From Diphasiastrum complanatum (taxonomy: Eukaryota > Streptophyta > Lycopodiopsida > Lycopodiales > Lycopodiaceae): a stretch of DNA of 64,000 nucleotides. The DNA is taken from contig CM055107.1 of the NCBI GenBank assembly GCA_029204225.1, positions 25,569,391 through 25,633,390 on the forward strand. The letters run 5' to 3'. The translations under genes and the position numbers were made by a program. Below the pieces are notes generated by a model. It made no database searches, was not told where the DNA came from, and was given only the letters and a program-made list of their open reading frames with translations. Below are positions 47,301-56,188 of the stretch, in pieces (the stretch's first letter is position 1; each line of letters opens with the position of its first letter).

Positions 47301-47579
47301 CAATTGTGCAGAGCCTGCATCTGAAGAGGAGGACGAGGTCGAAATATTTGACACAAGTTGAGTTACAGGTGTCATTTCTTGAAAAGTACTTGCGTGAGGA
47401 ATTTCAGAAGATGAACGTGTAAATGATGATGATGCCACATCATTTATGAAAAAATGTTGAGAATCATGAGTGGCTTTATAAAAAAAGCTTTCATTGGGAA
47501 TATCAGATGAAGATAATGCACTTGTTGCAACGTATTGAGTTATGACTACTGGAATAGAAGAGGTAGAACTACTTGACAT
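44389..47579 (-). pseudogene. Transposase-like gene with a D-D-D/E-like core and chromatin-reader-like C-terminus
   Basis: Minus-strand blocks in order: a serine-rich acidic N-terminal part (47579-46941); a CC..SCC zinc-binding-like segment NIICCLSCCLQKLSIREIEQ (about 46870-46830); VPYLSYSYFLRIWKKDFGLV and VCSTCELLKSAKQLA (46450-46300); a probable intron ending TTGTATTTTCAG near 46162; VDAAKALQLHKDQQTAERQ; HGMDKKKIMLSHF; ETDFIQVHLVGTLVFNGTLE; LLYLQLDNTARENKNQIVLA (45810-45750); IGFLLVGHIHDQIDQMFSCF; YDFRDYVK; and FQHQFKIK. From 45198 the C-terminal frame reads IGNLVALLAS..GHPFWISKVLGF and VHWLHTT, like a BAH or Tudor domain, then a serine/glutamate tail. The GMD..K, LDN..NKN and GH.HDQID blocks resemble a widespread uncharacterised eukaryotic family that I associate with the Pfam name DUF7869, probably with an RNase-H-like fold. 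At least five frame breaks are present. Confidence 0.6.
46163..46264 (-). other. Probable intron in the transposase-like gene
   Basis: Coding similarity stops after TNDEKDKY and resumes with VDAAKALQLH after TTGTATTTTCAG. About 100 bp, AT-rich. The donor is degraded (ATAAAT in place of GTAAAT). Confidence 0.45.
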
Positions 47580-47838
47580 CGTAACTTTAAATTTTTTTTT
47601 AACTATATACTTATGCTAAGCATAGACCCGTTAAAATAGTTGACACATAAAACTAAATGTGCTCCACAAACTTAACTGCAACCTATGTTGGTCATAGAAT
47701 AAATAAAAAGTTATGCGAACCTCAATAAACGTAAACAAGAAAAATAGGTAAATGCAAATAAGCAACAAGCCTAGCAAGTAACTGGTTAATTGAAATTTCC
47801 AACAGCTACCATGCTTTAAATATTGTTTGACAACATCC

Positions 47839-48012
47839 TTAGGGTTAGGGTTAATCCAAGAGTAGGCTTAGGCTTAGGTTTAGGTTTGGACAGTCCCGAC
47901 GCAGGCTCGAGGTCGGCGTGAGGTGAGGTGATTCACGACAACTCGGTCCCGACGCAAGCTCGAGGTCGGCGAGAGGTGAGTTGAGTCGCATGCTCCAGGT
48001 CGGCGTGAGGCG
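47839..48012. repeat. Telomere-like tract and GC-rich tandem units
   Basis: 47839-47890 holds TTAGGGTTAGGGTTAA then TTAGGCTTAGGTTTAGGTTT, degenerate plant-telomere-like repeats. It is followed by two near-identical units GTCCCGACGCARGCTCGAGG plus TCGGCGWGAGGTGAG (47893-47928 and 47946-47981) and a partial third (to 48012). The tract lies upstream of the transposase-like gene. Confidence 0.7.
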
Positions 48013-48324
48013 GGGGTCTGGAAAAAAAAAATTATTTAAGGACCGTAGTCCAATCATAACTCACTTCATTTGCGAATTCAGAAGCACACATGCTGCCAGA
48101 GCTCTTGCTGCGACAAAGCACACGTTTCTATAGTATTTTGAATACGTTCCCGCTCACACATTTCTTGACGGTAAGATTTTTGTCATTTTTTAACTTTGTT
48201 CTTTGCTTAGCATGGGTACTAAAGTATTGCATTACTAAATATTCATGTTTTAGCTAGTGTTCATCTTCTTTAAACTTGGGTGACCTATGCTCAGCATAGG
48301 TGGCTGCACGAGTTCTCTCCTCTA

Positions 48325-48438
48325 ACCTATGTTGAGCATGGGTTGTGTTCGGGTCCTGAGTAACAACCTATGCTCATCATAGAAAGTCGGTGTGATGTTT
48401 CTCTTCTTACCACCTATCGACCTATGTTGAGCATAGGT
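48325..48438. repeat. Left arm of a ~113-bp inverted repeat
   Basis: Matches the reverse complement of 48543-48655 with few differences, for example GTGATGTTTCTCTTCTTACC (48392-48411) in both arms. A 104-bp loop (48439-48542) lies between them. Each arm carries three palindromes. Confidence 0.85.
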
Positions 48439-48542
48439 CGCACCTCTAGTCCTCTTCTAACCTATGCTCAGCATAGGTCTTCATTCGCGTCCTCTAGTCC
48501 CACCTATGCTCAACATAGGATGTCTTCGCATGCTGCTTGCTA

Positions 48543-48655
48543 ACCTATGCTGAATAGGTCGATAGGTGGTAAGAAGAGAAACATCACGCTGACGTCCTTT
48601 GCTGAGCATAGATTGTTACTCAGGACCTGAACACAATCCATGCTCAATATAGGTC
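48543..48655. repeat. Right arm of the ~113-bp inverted repeat
   Basis: Reverse complement of 48325-48438. One palindrome is shortened by 2 bp (ACCTATGCTGAATAGGT), others carry point changes. Confidence 0.85.
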
Positions 48656-50336
48656 GTTATTCGAATTTCTCCCATTTTACAAGGCTCAGTCTATGAAAAG
48701 TGAAACTTTTGAGACGTTTTAGTAAGAAAATGTGCTGAATTTATAATTAAATTTTACAAAAATTACAAATTTTAGTTATGATTTTTAGAGATTTTTCGCA
48801 GAAACTGTTTGTCTATATAAAGTTTTCAGTATTTTCATTAAGGTAATGTTTGAAATTTTTCTAAAGAATCTTTCTCTCTGCAGATTCTCAATTGTTTGTG
48901 ATATTCTTTGAAATGTCGAAAATTTCTTTTAAAATTTTTGGTAAACCTCAAGATATTACACTGAAGGATAAGAAAAAATTCATGTACTACTTCACCAAAG
49001 GGGTCAACAACACAAAGCTGTTTGAGCTTTTTATTCATTTAGTTGAGAAACCTGGCGGAGGAGACTCACAGTTTAAAATTCAAGGAAAAGTGCTTGCTGA
49101 TCAACCAGATGAGGATGAGGAAGAAGGTTTTGTGAACATGCTTGTAAAGGAGACGGATAAGTCTCGTTCTATCATAATTGTCCATGGCTACACATTGCCA
49201 CAAGTCCATTCCATCAGCTGAAAGCAAGAAAGCCGTGACTGAACTGTCGATGTCTTTACTTGGTGCCTCCATCCGTCCCTTACAAAATAGCTCTAAAATT
49301 GCTAAATTAAGGGAAGAAATTCATAAAACAAAAAAATTTAAAGAAACAACTTTGATTTTAGATATAAATCAGTGTAATAGGCCACCTGTAGACCCAATAA
49401 CAGGAGATAGGCCAATGGAAGTAAGAGAACCAAATGAAACACATATACATAACCTACAATAAAATTTAAAGATTAAACACATGCCATAGTTACCCCATTT
49501 GTTTTGGTTGATCCCAATGAATGCAACGACGTTGCAAATTTTGATTTTTCTTTATTAGATTCATACCATTTTTTTCTTCTTGGGGGCATACACAGTTTAC
49601 AAGCTCGAAAACAGTTATCTCAAGAGTATCCCCATATTCTTTCCTTTCGAACTGTGAGTACAATTGCATTTGTTGGCCTGACAGTGGAAGAAGCCAATTA
49701 TTGGCTTGGAACCATAATATTGATCAAGATTACCGGATGAAGATGATCGTCATACAAAGAATTCGGTTCTTTCACAAAGAATACAGGAGAGTCTCCAAAG
49801 CAGGAGATGTGAATCAACTGGAGCTGAAAGCACTCTGTGCTCAAGAGACAGGCCTGTCTTTTAATTTGAAAAATCCTATGCAGAGTCTTACAAAATATGA
49901 TAATTTGTTTTAACTTGTTTTTTGTAGTGGCAGGTAATTTTTCTTGCTATGCCCGTCATGGAATGCTCTGGTCATAATATATGTTACAATCCTTTAGATT
50001 GTTTTTATCAGACTAAAATTTTGAACTCAATTTTAATACTCCCTAAATTCCTTATCAATAATTTAATTTTTTTTTTTTTTAGGTGTGGGCCCCTGTTGAT
50101 AAATTTTTTGACAAATGAAAAAAATTTCAAATAAAAGGCCAACCTGCTAAAGGTGCCTCAAAGTCAAAGAAGAAAGTTGTCAGCACTCAAACTCTGAAGC
50201 CAATCCCTACAGAAATGAGAATATCAGAGTGGAAAAACATGCAAGGGATTAGCTCTTCAGAGCTAATAATAAGTGTTCTTTCTAGAGTTGCCGATGGTCA
50301 ACTTTCTCTGACAAAAATGAGAAAAGAATTTCAAAG

Positions 50337-50438
50337 GTAATAGTCATAATTTAAATATTTGTTTTCATGTCACTTTTTGTAATAAAGCGATTTTCATGAT
50401 TTTGTTGGATTTTTAACAATTATACTTTTTAAATGCAG
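50337..50438 (+). other. Intron in the methyltransferase gene
   Basis: 102 bp with AAAG/GTAATA donor and AAATGCAG/G acceptor. Splicing joins FQ-R-HKLFMKVQEALVTGL in frame. Confidence 0.7.
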
Positions 50439-50579
50439 GCATAAATTATTTATGAAAGTTCAAGAAGCTCTTGTGACAGGGTTAAATTGTCAAGATTTCA
50501 AAGATTGTCAGAGGCTTTATCCTCTGAGCAGCTGAAATGAATCTTTGACTCCATTTTTTATTTTGTTTAGAGACATGGT

Positions 50580-50757
50580 ATTTACTTCACCCATGCTTAG
50601 CATAGGTGCTTATTAATTGTTTCTTTTTTATATTTTATGTCTCCTATGCTAAGCATAACTTTTTATGTATTTAATTATTTCTTTTTGTTATTTTAAGTCT
50701 CCTATTCTGTTTTATATTTTTTGTCTCCCATGCTAAGCATGGTTTTTTCTTTTTCAG
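50580..50757 (+). repeat. Intron carrying three palindromes
   Basis: Bounded by ATG/GTATTT and CTTTTTCAG/T. Contains CCCATGCTTAGCATAGGT (50590-50607), CCTATGCTAAGCATAA (50643-50658) and CCCATGCTAAGCATGG (50727-50742), the same palindrome as in the promoter region. Confidence 0.75.
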
Positions 50758-51178
50758 TCTCTCGAAGATAAGAAAAACAAAGTCATTCCAGAGCGAAAGG
50801 CAAAAGTAGAAAAAAAGGACAGGGAGAGATTAGCATGGGGTGAGACCATTGCGGAGGAGGATCCATTAGAGACCTACCTTCCCAAAAGTGTCGATGATCA
50901 GCCATGCTTTTACTCAGTTGAGGAGGGCGATTGTAGAGAAATTTTAAAATTTTTAAAGAAAATGCCTTATACACTCTGCATTGCCGATATCAATTGAAGG
51001 AATTATTAAATGTCGATCCCCCCTTCAAATTCACTGAAATTCATAGTTTCATGCAAGGTTTTCTCGAAGTCACAACTCCAATTTGGAGAGTTGTTATTTT
51101 TCATTTTTCTTGGCAGTCAGCTTCAGTACAGAAAGCTCTATTAACTTTTTGTAATGCGAGAATAGAAAATGCTGTGTG

Positions 51179-51282
51179 GTAAGTTTTTAAGTTCCTAAAT
51201 TATTAATTTGTATTTTAATTCATAATTATACTTTTAAATTTTAAATTTTTTTATTTATTTTACTTGTAATGTTCCATGTTAG
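51179..51282 (+). other. Intron in the methyltransferase gene
   Basis: 104 bp with TGTG/GTAAGT donor and CCATGTTAG/GTAC acceptor. It splits a tryptophan codon so that ENAVW joins YKPNV. Confidence 0.75.
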
Positions 51283-51913
51283 GTACAAGCCCAATGTCAG
51301 GAACTCGGGAGGAATACGACTTTGCAATAAAATAGAATATATAGCCATCGGTTATTATTTTTTGGATGACAAACGTTCGATGCTTCATTACAACACTTCC
51401 GGACTGACAAGTTTTTGAAACCTGTTCTAGTATCCAACCGTGACCAAGAAACTGCAAAATCTAATGACAGGTTCCGTGGCTTGTCCCTACCAAAAGCCGC
51501 AACAATTAATTAATCATTTAATTGATATTTTTTCTCACCCAACTGATTGGGTGCTGAATTTATTTAGCGGTAGTGGCACCACGAGCGCATGTGCTGTTCC
51601 AAAAGACAGACATGTTGTTGTAGTAGATTTAGATTCTAATTTAGTTGATTTTGTAAAAATGAGAATGAAATCTCTTTCAGTTTTGCCAAATGAACTATCT
51701 GAGGTGGAAAAGAGTTTAGATAGCAAGGACTCAGTAATTTCCTTGTCCAAGGAACCTCAGCCTCTTGCTAGCGAAAACGTAGGCGATACAGAAAAATTTG
51801 TTGATGTCTTGGTTCAAGATTATAATGTGGTTACGGTAGTCGAGAAAACTGTAGAAGAGGTGTCACTTGAAACTACAGTGGCTACTCAAGAAAAGAAAAA
51901 AAAATATAAATGA

Positions 51914-52744
51914 CCTCGATGGTTTTTGGGAATAAAAAATTCTTTTGTTTCAAAAAATAATTGCGTTTATATTTTTTGATGTATTGTGTTTTGAAATCTT
52001 TTTGATTAATTTAATGTTCTTAAATTTATGTTTTAAGGATTTAAAATCAAGAATTTGAAATATTTTAAAAATTTTAACATTGATTAATCATTAGCAAAAC
52101 TAAAATTGTAACGATTTGTCAAGTTTATAATATTTTAATTTTGGATGTGTTTTTACAATTTTTTTTGTAAAAAAAAAAATATTGTTAGGAAATCAAAGAA
52201 ATGAAAAGATTTTTTTAGGGTGACTTAAATATTTTCACAAACCATTTAATCTAAATTTTTGTAAAGTAATTTCATTTGCGTTTATCTAATGTTTAATATT
52301 CAATGAACTTACATAGGTATAAGTAAAGATCTTAAAAAAATTAAAACTTTAAAAAATACTGATTGAAATTTTTATCATAATTTAAAAAATATTTTTTTCG
52401 ATACAAGAATTGTAATTTAAAAAACTTTTAAAATTACAAAAAACGAACTATAACTTTTGTTTTTAATAAGCAAAAAATATTTTTTAGTTATTCTAGTGGT
52501 TGTGTATCTAATGATTTTATTTTAAATAGTATTATTATTTCATATAAGCTAATTTTAAGTTATTTATGAAAATCTATTGACCAAATTTTTGTAGCTTGTA
52601 TTATTTTCTTGCAAAATACAACATTTTTTTAACATTACAATATTTTTATCTGAAGCATTTTAAATTTTGATACTTTTTTAGAAAATTTAAAAAACTTGAA
52701 AAAAATGGGTCTCCATGTCATTCCCTTTTTTTTTTTTGTCATCA
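51914..52744. other. AT-rich tail of the insertion
   Basis: No coding sequence. Very AT-rich, with poly-T before the right border. Presumably the 3' region of the methyltransferase gene and the right transposon end. Confidence 0.5.
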
Positions 52745-53150
52745 TGTTTTGGATCAACAAGCCAATGTAGCTATGAATTCAAAGGAGAATGTCGAAGAAA
52801 ATGATAAGCAGAACGCTTCAGGGGGAATCATCACCATGTCGAACAACTTGAGGAATGATTCCTCGATTCTGGAGTGACGCAACATATGACAAACCACCAA
52901 AAATGGTTCATCGACTATTCGGCCTACATTACAAAAAAATTCATTCACCTTGGAGATAACAACTCACATATGATTGAAGGTGAAGGTACTATTAGACTGA
53001 ATTTTCAGCATGGACAATCGAAGCTCATACCAAAATTTTGTATGTCCCGAATCTGATGACAAATCTATTGTCGGTCAACAGAATCACTGATTTAGGATAT
53101 AAGATAGAGTTCAAATCAGATTTATGCAAGATTCTTGACAAATCTAAAAT
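52745..53150 (+). pseudogene. Copia F protease region, right half of the split element
   Basis: Starts with the second TGTTTTGG copy and then ATCAACAAGC, the same bases as in Copia A2 at 12133. It continues to FLDSGVTQHMTNHQKWFIDY (about 52858-52915), FIHLGDNNSHMIEGEGTIRL and NLLSVNRI. The DSG active site of the aspartic protease is intact, although the frame changes near 53040. The match ends at about 53150, before the GAG-pre-integrase domain. Confidence 0.8.
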
Positions 53151-53159
53151 CACAAAACA

Positions 53160-55420
53160 AAAGCAAACTAGACACTAGATTTTGAGATCTAGATCAATAA
53201 TTTAGCATATATCAATCAAGAGCAATATAAATCATTAATCAAATACAAAGTACAGCCCACACACATGTGGAACAATACTCAGTACGGCCTGTGGATTGAA
53301 AATAAAGTGTAAATCACTTTGATCTTGCTTGGATCCAAAAAACAATTAAGTACATAAAGTAGAACTCGAGTTTTGCCAATGAGCTCTCAAAAATATTCTA
53401 AGTGCTCACTATGGAGGATTCACTACATAGAAATGCCTCTTCCCTTCACAAGTTAGGTGAATTTCCAGCATGTAAAGGAAGGTGATTGAGATTTCTTGCC
53501 CTAACTTGCCATTCTAGCCTCATTCCTAGAGTCTTGCTAAGTAGGTGGCTAGTTGGTCAGTTTACTCCATAAATCTAGGATTTAGGTCCTATAATGTAGA
53601 AACCACTACCAAACAAACTTGATCAACTTTACAAACATGATCTAACCTACACTAGTGTGTATTCCCACGTGGCACCATGGCCTCACACGTGTGGGACCCA
53701 CCTATGTACATTTTACATGGTTTTGATCAAGCTAGATTTGCCAATTTTTGGCAATTTTTCATACGCGTTAGAATGCTACAAGCTTTGATGGATAATCGTT
53801 TGAAACTGAAACATGATATTGTCTTGGGATTTAGCATCTTTGTTGACAAGCAAATTAATCATGATGCTCTCACAAAAGTGGACAAGTTGAGTGAAGTCTA
53901 GTATATGCACACTAGTGCAAACCTTAGCAATAGTGGCATGAACAATTAGAAATAAACATATGCGAGCTCCTATGCAAACTTACAAAAAATGCTTGTTATC
54001 ATGTCGCCTTGCTCTCAAGTGATAGACATCACCATAAAAATGAACAAAGACTTTGTCTCATAGCCTTCTACCATAATAGAAGATGAGCATTCAAATATAT
54101 CAATCTATAACATCAATGAAAATGTCATAATAAAAAAAATTGATCTTGCAATGTAGAAGACAATCCATAGTACAATCTTTCTAGAAAAGGTGTATTCCCT
54201 AATTGTGGCACTTCTTAAAGATTACCCTTTGCCAAATAATTTTCCCATTTCATCTCACCCAACAAGGTTGACGTCAATTTGTCTTTGGATCACATAGAAG
54301 AAGCTATAATTTAACCATGATGCATAAGAGATATATGCATAATTTGAGGACCTATAACAAGGCAAGCCTCTAAAGAGCATAATCGTATCCTACAAACATT
54401 CACCTACTTCCAAGAAATAGCTTGTACCTCAATGAGCCACCAAGTGTGCAAAAAACAGTTCAAAGTTCAAACTCAAAGTCGCTAGCAAATATATGTGCAT
54501 GATGGCTTATCAACAAGTGCCAAGTCTTTCACATATAATATTTTGACAATTCTTCAAATCTAGTTTTTTAATTTAGCAAAAGCAAATAATTAATTCAATA
54601 AAAGTTTCACGAAAGACGAACTTTGTCGTGCTTGCCAGGTTTTTGCTTGAGTTTGGATATGAAAATACTTGTCTGATTTGCATTTGCAATGAGTGACCTG
54701 CAAAATATTCCTTTGATGTTCAGTAGAGTATCAAATACTTGTTAACCAAAACTATTACTTAGAGTAACAAAAAAAACTAGCAACCTTTCCTCCTTTGAAA
54801 TGAAGAAGCTGAGGTGGTACTTGCATTATCAAGATTTCTTGATAGCAGTTTTCTTCCTCGTCATTGAGCTATTTGTAAGCTTATTATGTCGTCGTTTAAA
54901 CATATGCATGTATAGTGGCATCCATAAAAAGGGATATATGGCTATCAAAACCTGCAAATGACGAGGTATGAAGAACAATGTCAATATATGGGAAGTTCAA
55001 AATGATGCTTGTCTGCTTTCAACCAATTGTGCAAAACTAGAGGCAAGCATCTGCAAAAGTTTTATTCTAAGCTTCTACTAATCTCATGCTCCATCAATCT
55101 ACCAGCAAATGCATATGGATAAATGTAATACACAAAACGATGTCTCCTCAAAACTAACTAGGAAAAAAACGTAGGACTCAAGCTATTGGAATAACTATTG
55201 CTAAGTTATTACATTCCAAATGATAGCCCTAAATGAGAGCTTCAAGTTGAAATCTAATATGCATAGTTGAATGGCTATATGGTTATATCATCATTCTTGT
55301 GCATAATGGTACATGCAACTTTAACAACGATCCAAAGACCGAATAAAAAGGTGGCCCAAAGGATACAACCTAGTTCCTATCTCATTTTTGTATTACACTT
55401 CATTTTCATTATAAGGAGAG
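53160..55420. other. No gene recognised
   Basis: Non-coding sequence with CACACATGTG and CACACGTGTG motifs (about 53260, 53680), as in the intervals near 33250 and 42600. Short frames carry no known domain. Confidence 0.3.
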
Positions 55421-55603
55421 TGGAGATTGTATTGAAAGCTATATGACAGTCTCTTCTTTCACATGCCCTCGGCACGCTCCTTTCTAGAAAGAGGAGAGTC
55501 AGGAAGGTCAGAAAGAAAACAGAAGAGTTTACAGAAAAAAAAATCGTTCAATTTGCACTATAGATGAATCATCCCAAAGAGAAATTTCGACAAACACTCC
55601 TAC

Positions 55604-55640
<37 letters not shown>

Positions 55641-55769
55641 TTACAAGGTAGGGAAGACCCACTAAAGGTAAATCTTAGTGGGTAAGTCTTCCCTAAAGAA
55701 CTGATTAATTGATGATGGTTGTTGCATAGAATGATGAGAATCTATTTCAGCAGCTTTTCATTTCTAACA
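55421..55769 (+). repeat. Left terminal repeat of a miniature LTR element
   Basis: Shares TGGAGATTGTA with 57566, and the end from AACTGATTAATTGATGATGG to TTTCTAACA with 57617-57692. Contains a perfect AT microsatellite at 55606-55636. The two copies differ in length because of internal insertions or deletions. Confidence 0.6.
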
Positions 55770-55772
55770 AAC

Positions 55773-55784
55773 TGGTATTAGAGC
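55773..55784 (+). promoter_or_regulatory. Primer binding site of the miniature LTR element
   Basis: TGGTATTAGAGC, one base from the initiator-Met consensus, three bases after the terminal repeat. Confidence 0.65.
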
Positions 55785-55987
55785 AATGATTCTAGATAGA
55801 GCATGTGAGGGAAAAACCTAGTACCGATTTTGGAAAAGAGAAATCAGAAATTTAGCATGGAAGATTGCTTGAGTTAAAGCTTTTTCAGGCTGAAAAATAG
55901 TTTGCTTGAGATAGAGCAGGTTGTAGGTCTCTCCTCATTGCAAGCCGACTTCAAGTCCATGTGTTGATCTGCATGGTGATAGGACTG

Positions 55988-56113
55988 TAGTGTTTCCACC
56001 CGGTTCAGAATCGACCTTTTTCGAATCGGATGAATCGTGGTTCTAAATTAGTGTTTCCACCTAGTTTAGAAAGAATTGGCAAATCAAAGCATCTTCGGCA
56101 ATGGCGTCTTCTC

Positions 56114-56188
<75 letters not shown>

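Larger units (their letters stand above)
48283..48655. repeat. Cluster of 17-19 bp palindromes between the divergent genes
   Basis: The perfect form ACCTATGCTCAGCATAGGT occurs at 48283-48301 and 48460-48478. Variants lie at 48325-48343, 48366-48382, 48420-48438, 48502-48519, 48543-48559, 48598-48613 and 48638-48655. Looser copies are at 47610-47625, 47682-47697 and 48202-48215. The half-site is CCTATGCT with one central base. Even spacing of 20-60 bp and arm conservation indicate protein binding sites, promoter operators or transposase sites; which one is not shown. Confidence 0.85.
48913..51913 (+). pseudogene. ParB/sulfiredoxin-like plus beta-class DNA methyltransferase gene
   Basis: Start at the ATG giving MSKISFKIFGKPQDITLKDK. 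A frameshift near 49200 leads to SAESKKAVTELSMSLLGASI and INQCNRPPVDPITGDRPMEV. The next frame reads TPFVLVDPNE, SYHFFLLGGIHSLQARKQLS (49555-49615) and IAFVGLTVEEANYWL. After another one-base shift comes AWNHNIDQDYRMKMIVIQRI (49703-49760). The GG.H..QA and N.D..R pattern resembles ParB-type nucleotide-binding nuclease domains. Exons at 50083-50336, 50439 to about 50579, 50758-51178 and 51283-51913 follow. The last ones carry CREILKFLKKMPYTLCIADI, FTEIHSFMQGFLEVTTPIWR, YKPNVRNSGG, VACPYQKPQQLINHLIDIF and WVLNLFSGSGTTSACAVPKD. The LFSGSGTT motif I after a DIP-like motif IV is the beta-class (N4-cytosine/N6-adenine) order. Motif IV is destroyed here by a stop after ADIN. Confidence 0.65.
44110..52744. 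mobile_element. 8.6-kb two-gene DNA-transposon-like insertion with a methyltransferase gene
   Basis: The segment interrupts Copia F and is bordered by TGTTTTGG on both sides. It holds two divergent intron-containing genes: a transposase-like gene (minus, 44389-47579) and a ParB-like/methyltransferase gene (plus, 48913-51913). A palindrome-filled spacer separates them and an AT-rich tail ends the segment (51914-52744). Terminal inverted repeats are weak: the left end begins GACTTTGACCTG, the right end read inward is TGATGACAAAA, or GGGAATGACATG slightly further in, against GGGACTTTGACCTG on the left. Both genes carry frameshifts and stops, so this copy is inactive. An 8-bp duplication fits hAT, P, Zisupton and KDZ-type elements, among others. 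None of the usual retrotransposon enzymes is present. Confidence 0.65.

Noticed and set aside
47851-48057. Minus-strand frame over the GC-rich tandem units
   Set aside because: Low-complexity translation of tandem repeats.
51440-51913. Bacterial contamination as the source of the methyltransferase motif
   Set aside because: The gene has several introns with GT-AG borders, is AT-rich like its surroundings, and sits inside a plant Copia element.
44110-52744. Helitron or retrotransposon as the nature of the 8.6-kb insertion
   Set aside because: No Rep/helicase, reverse transcriptase or integrase motif is present, and an 8-bp duplication argues against Helitron insertion, which leaves none.
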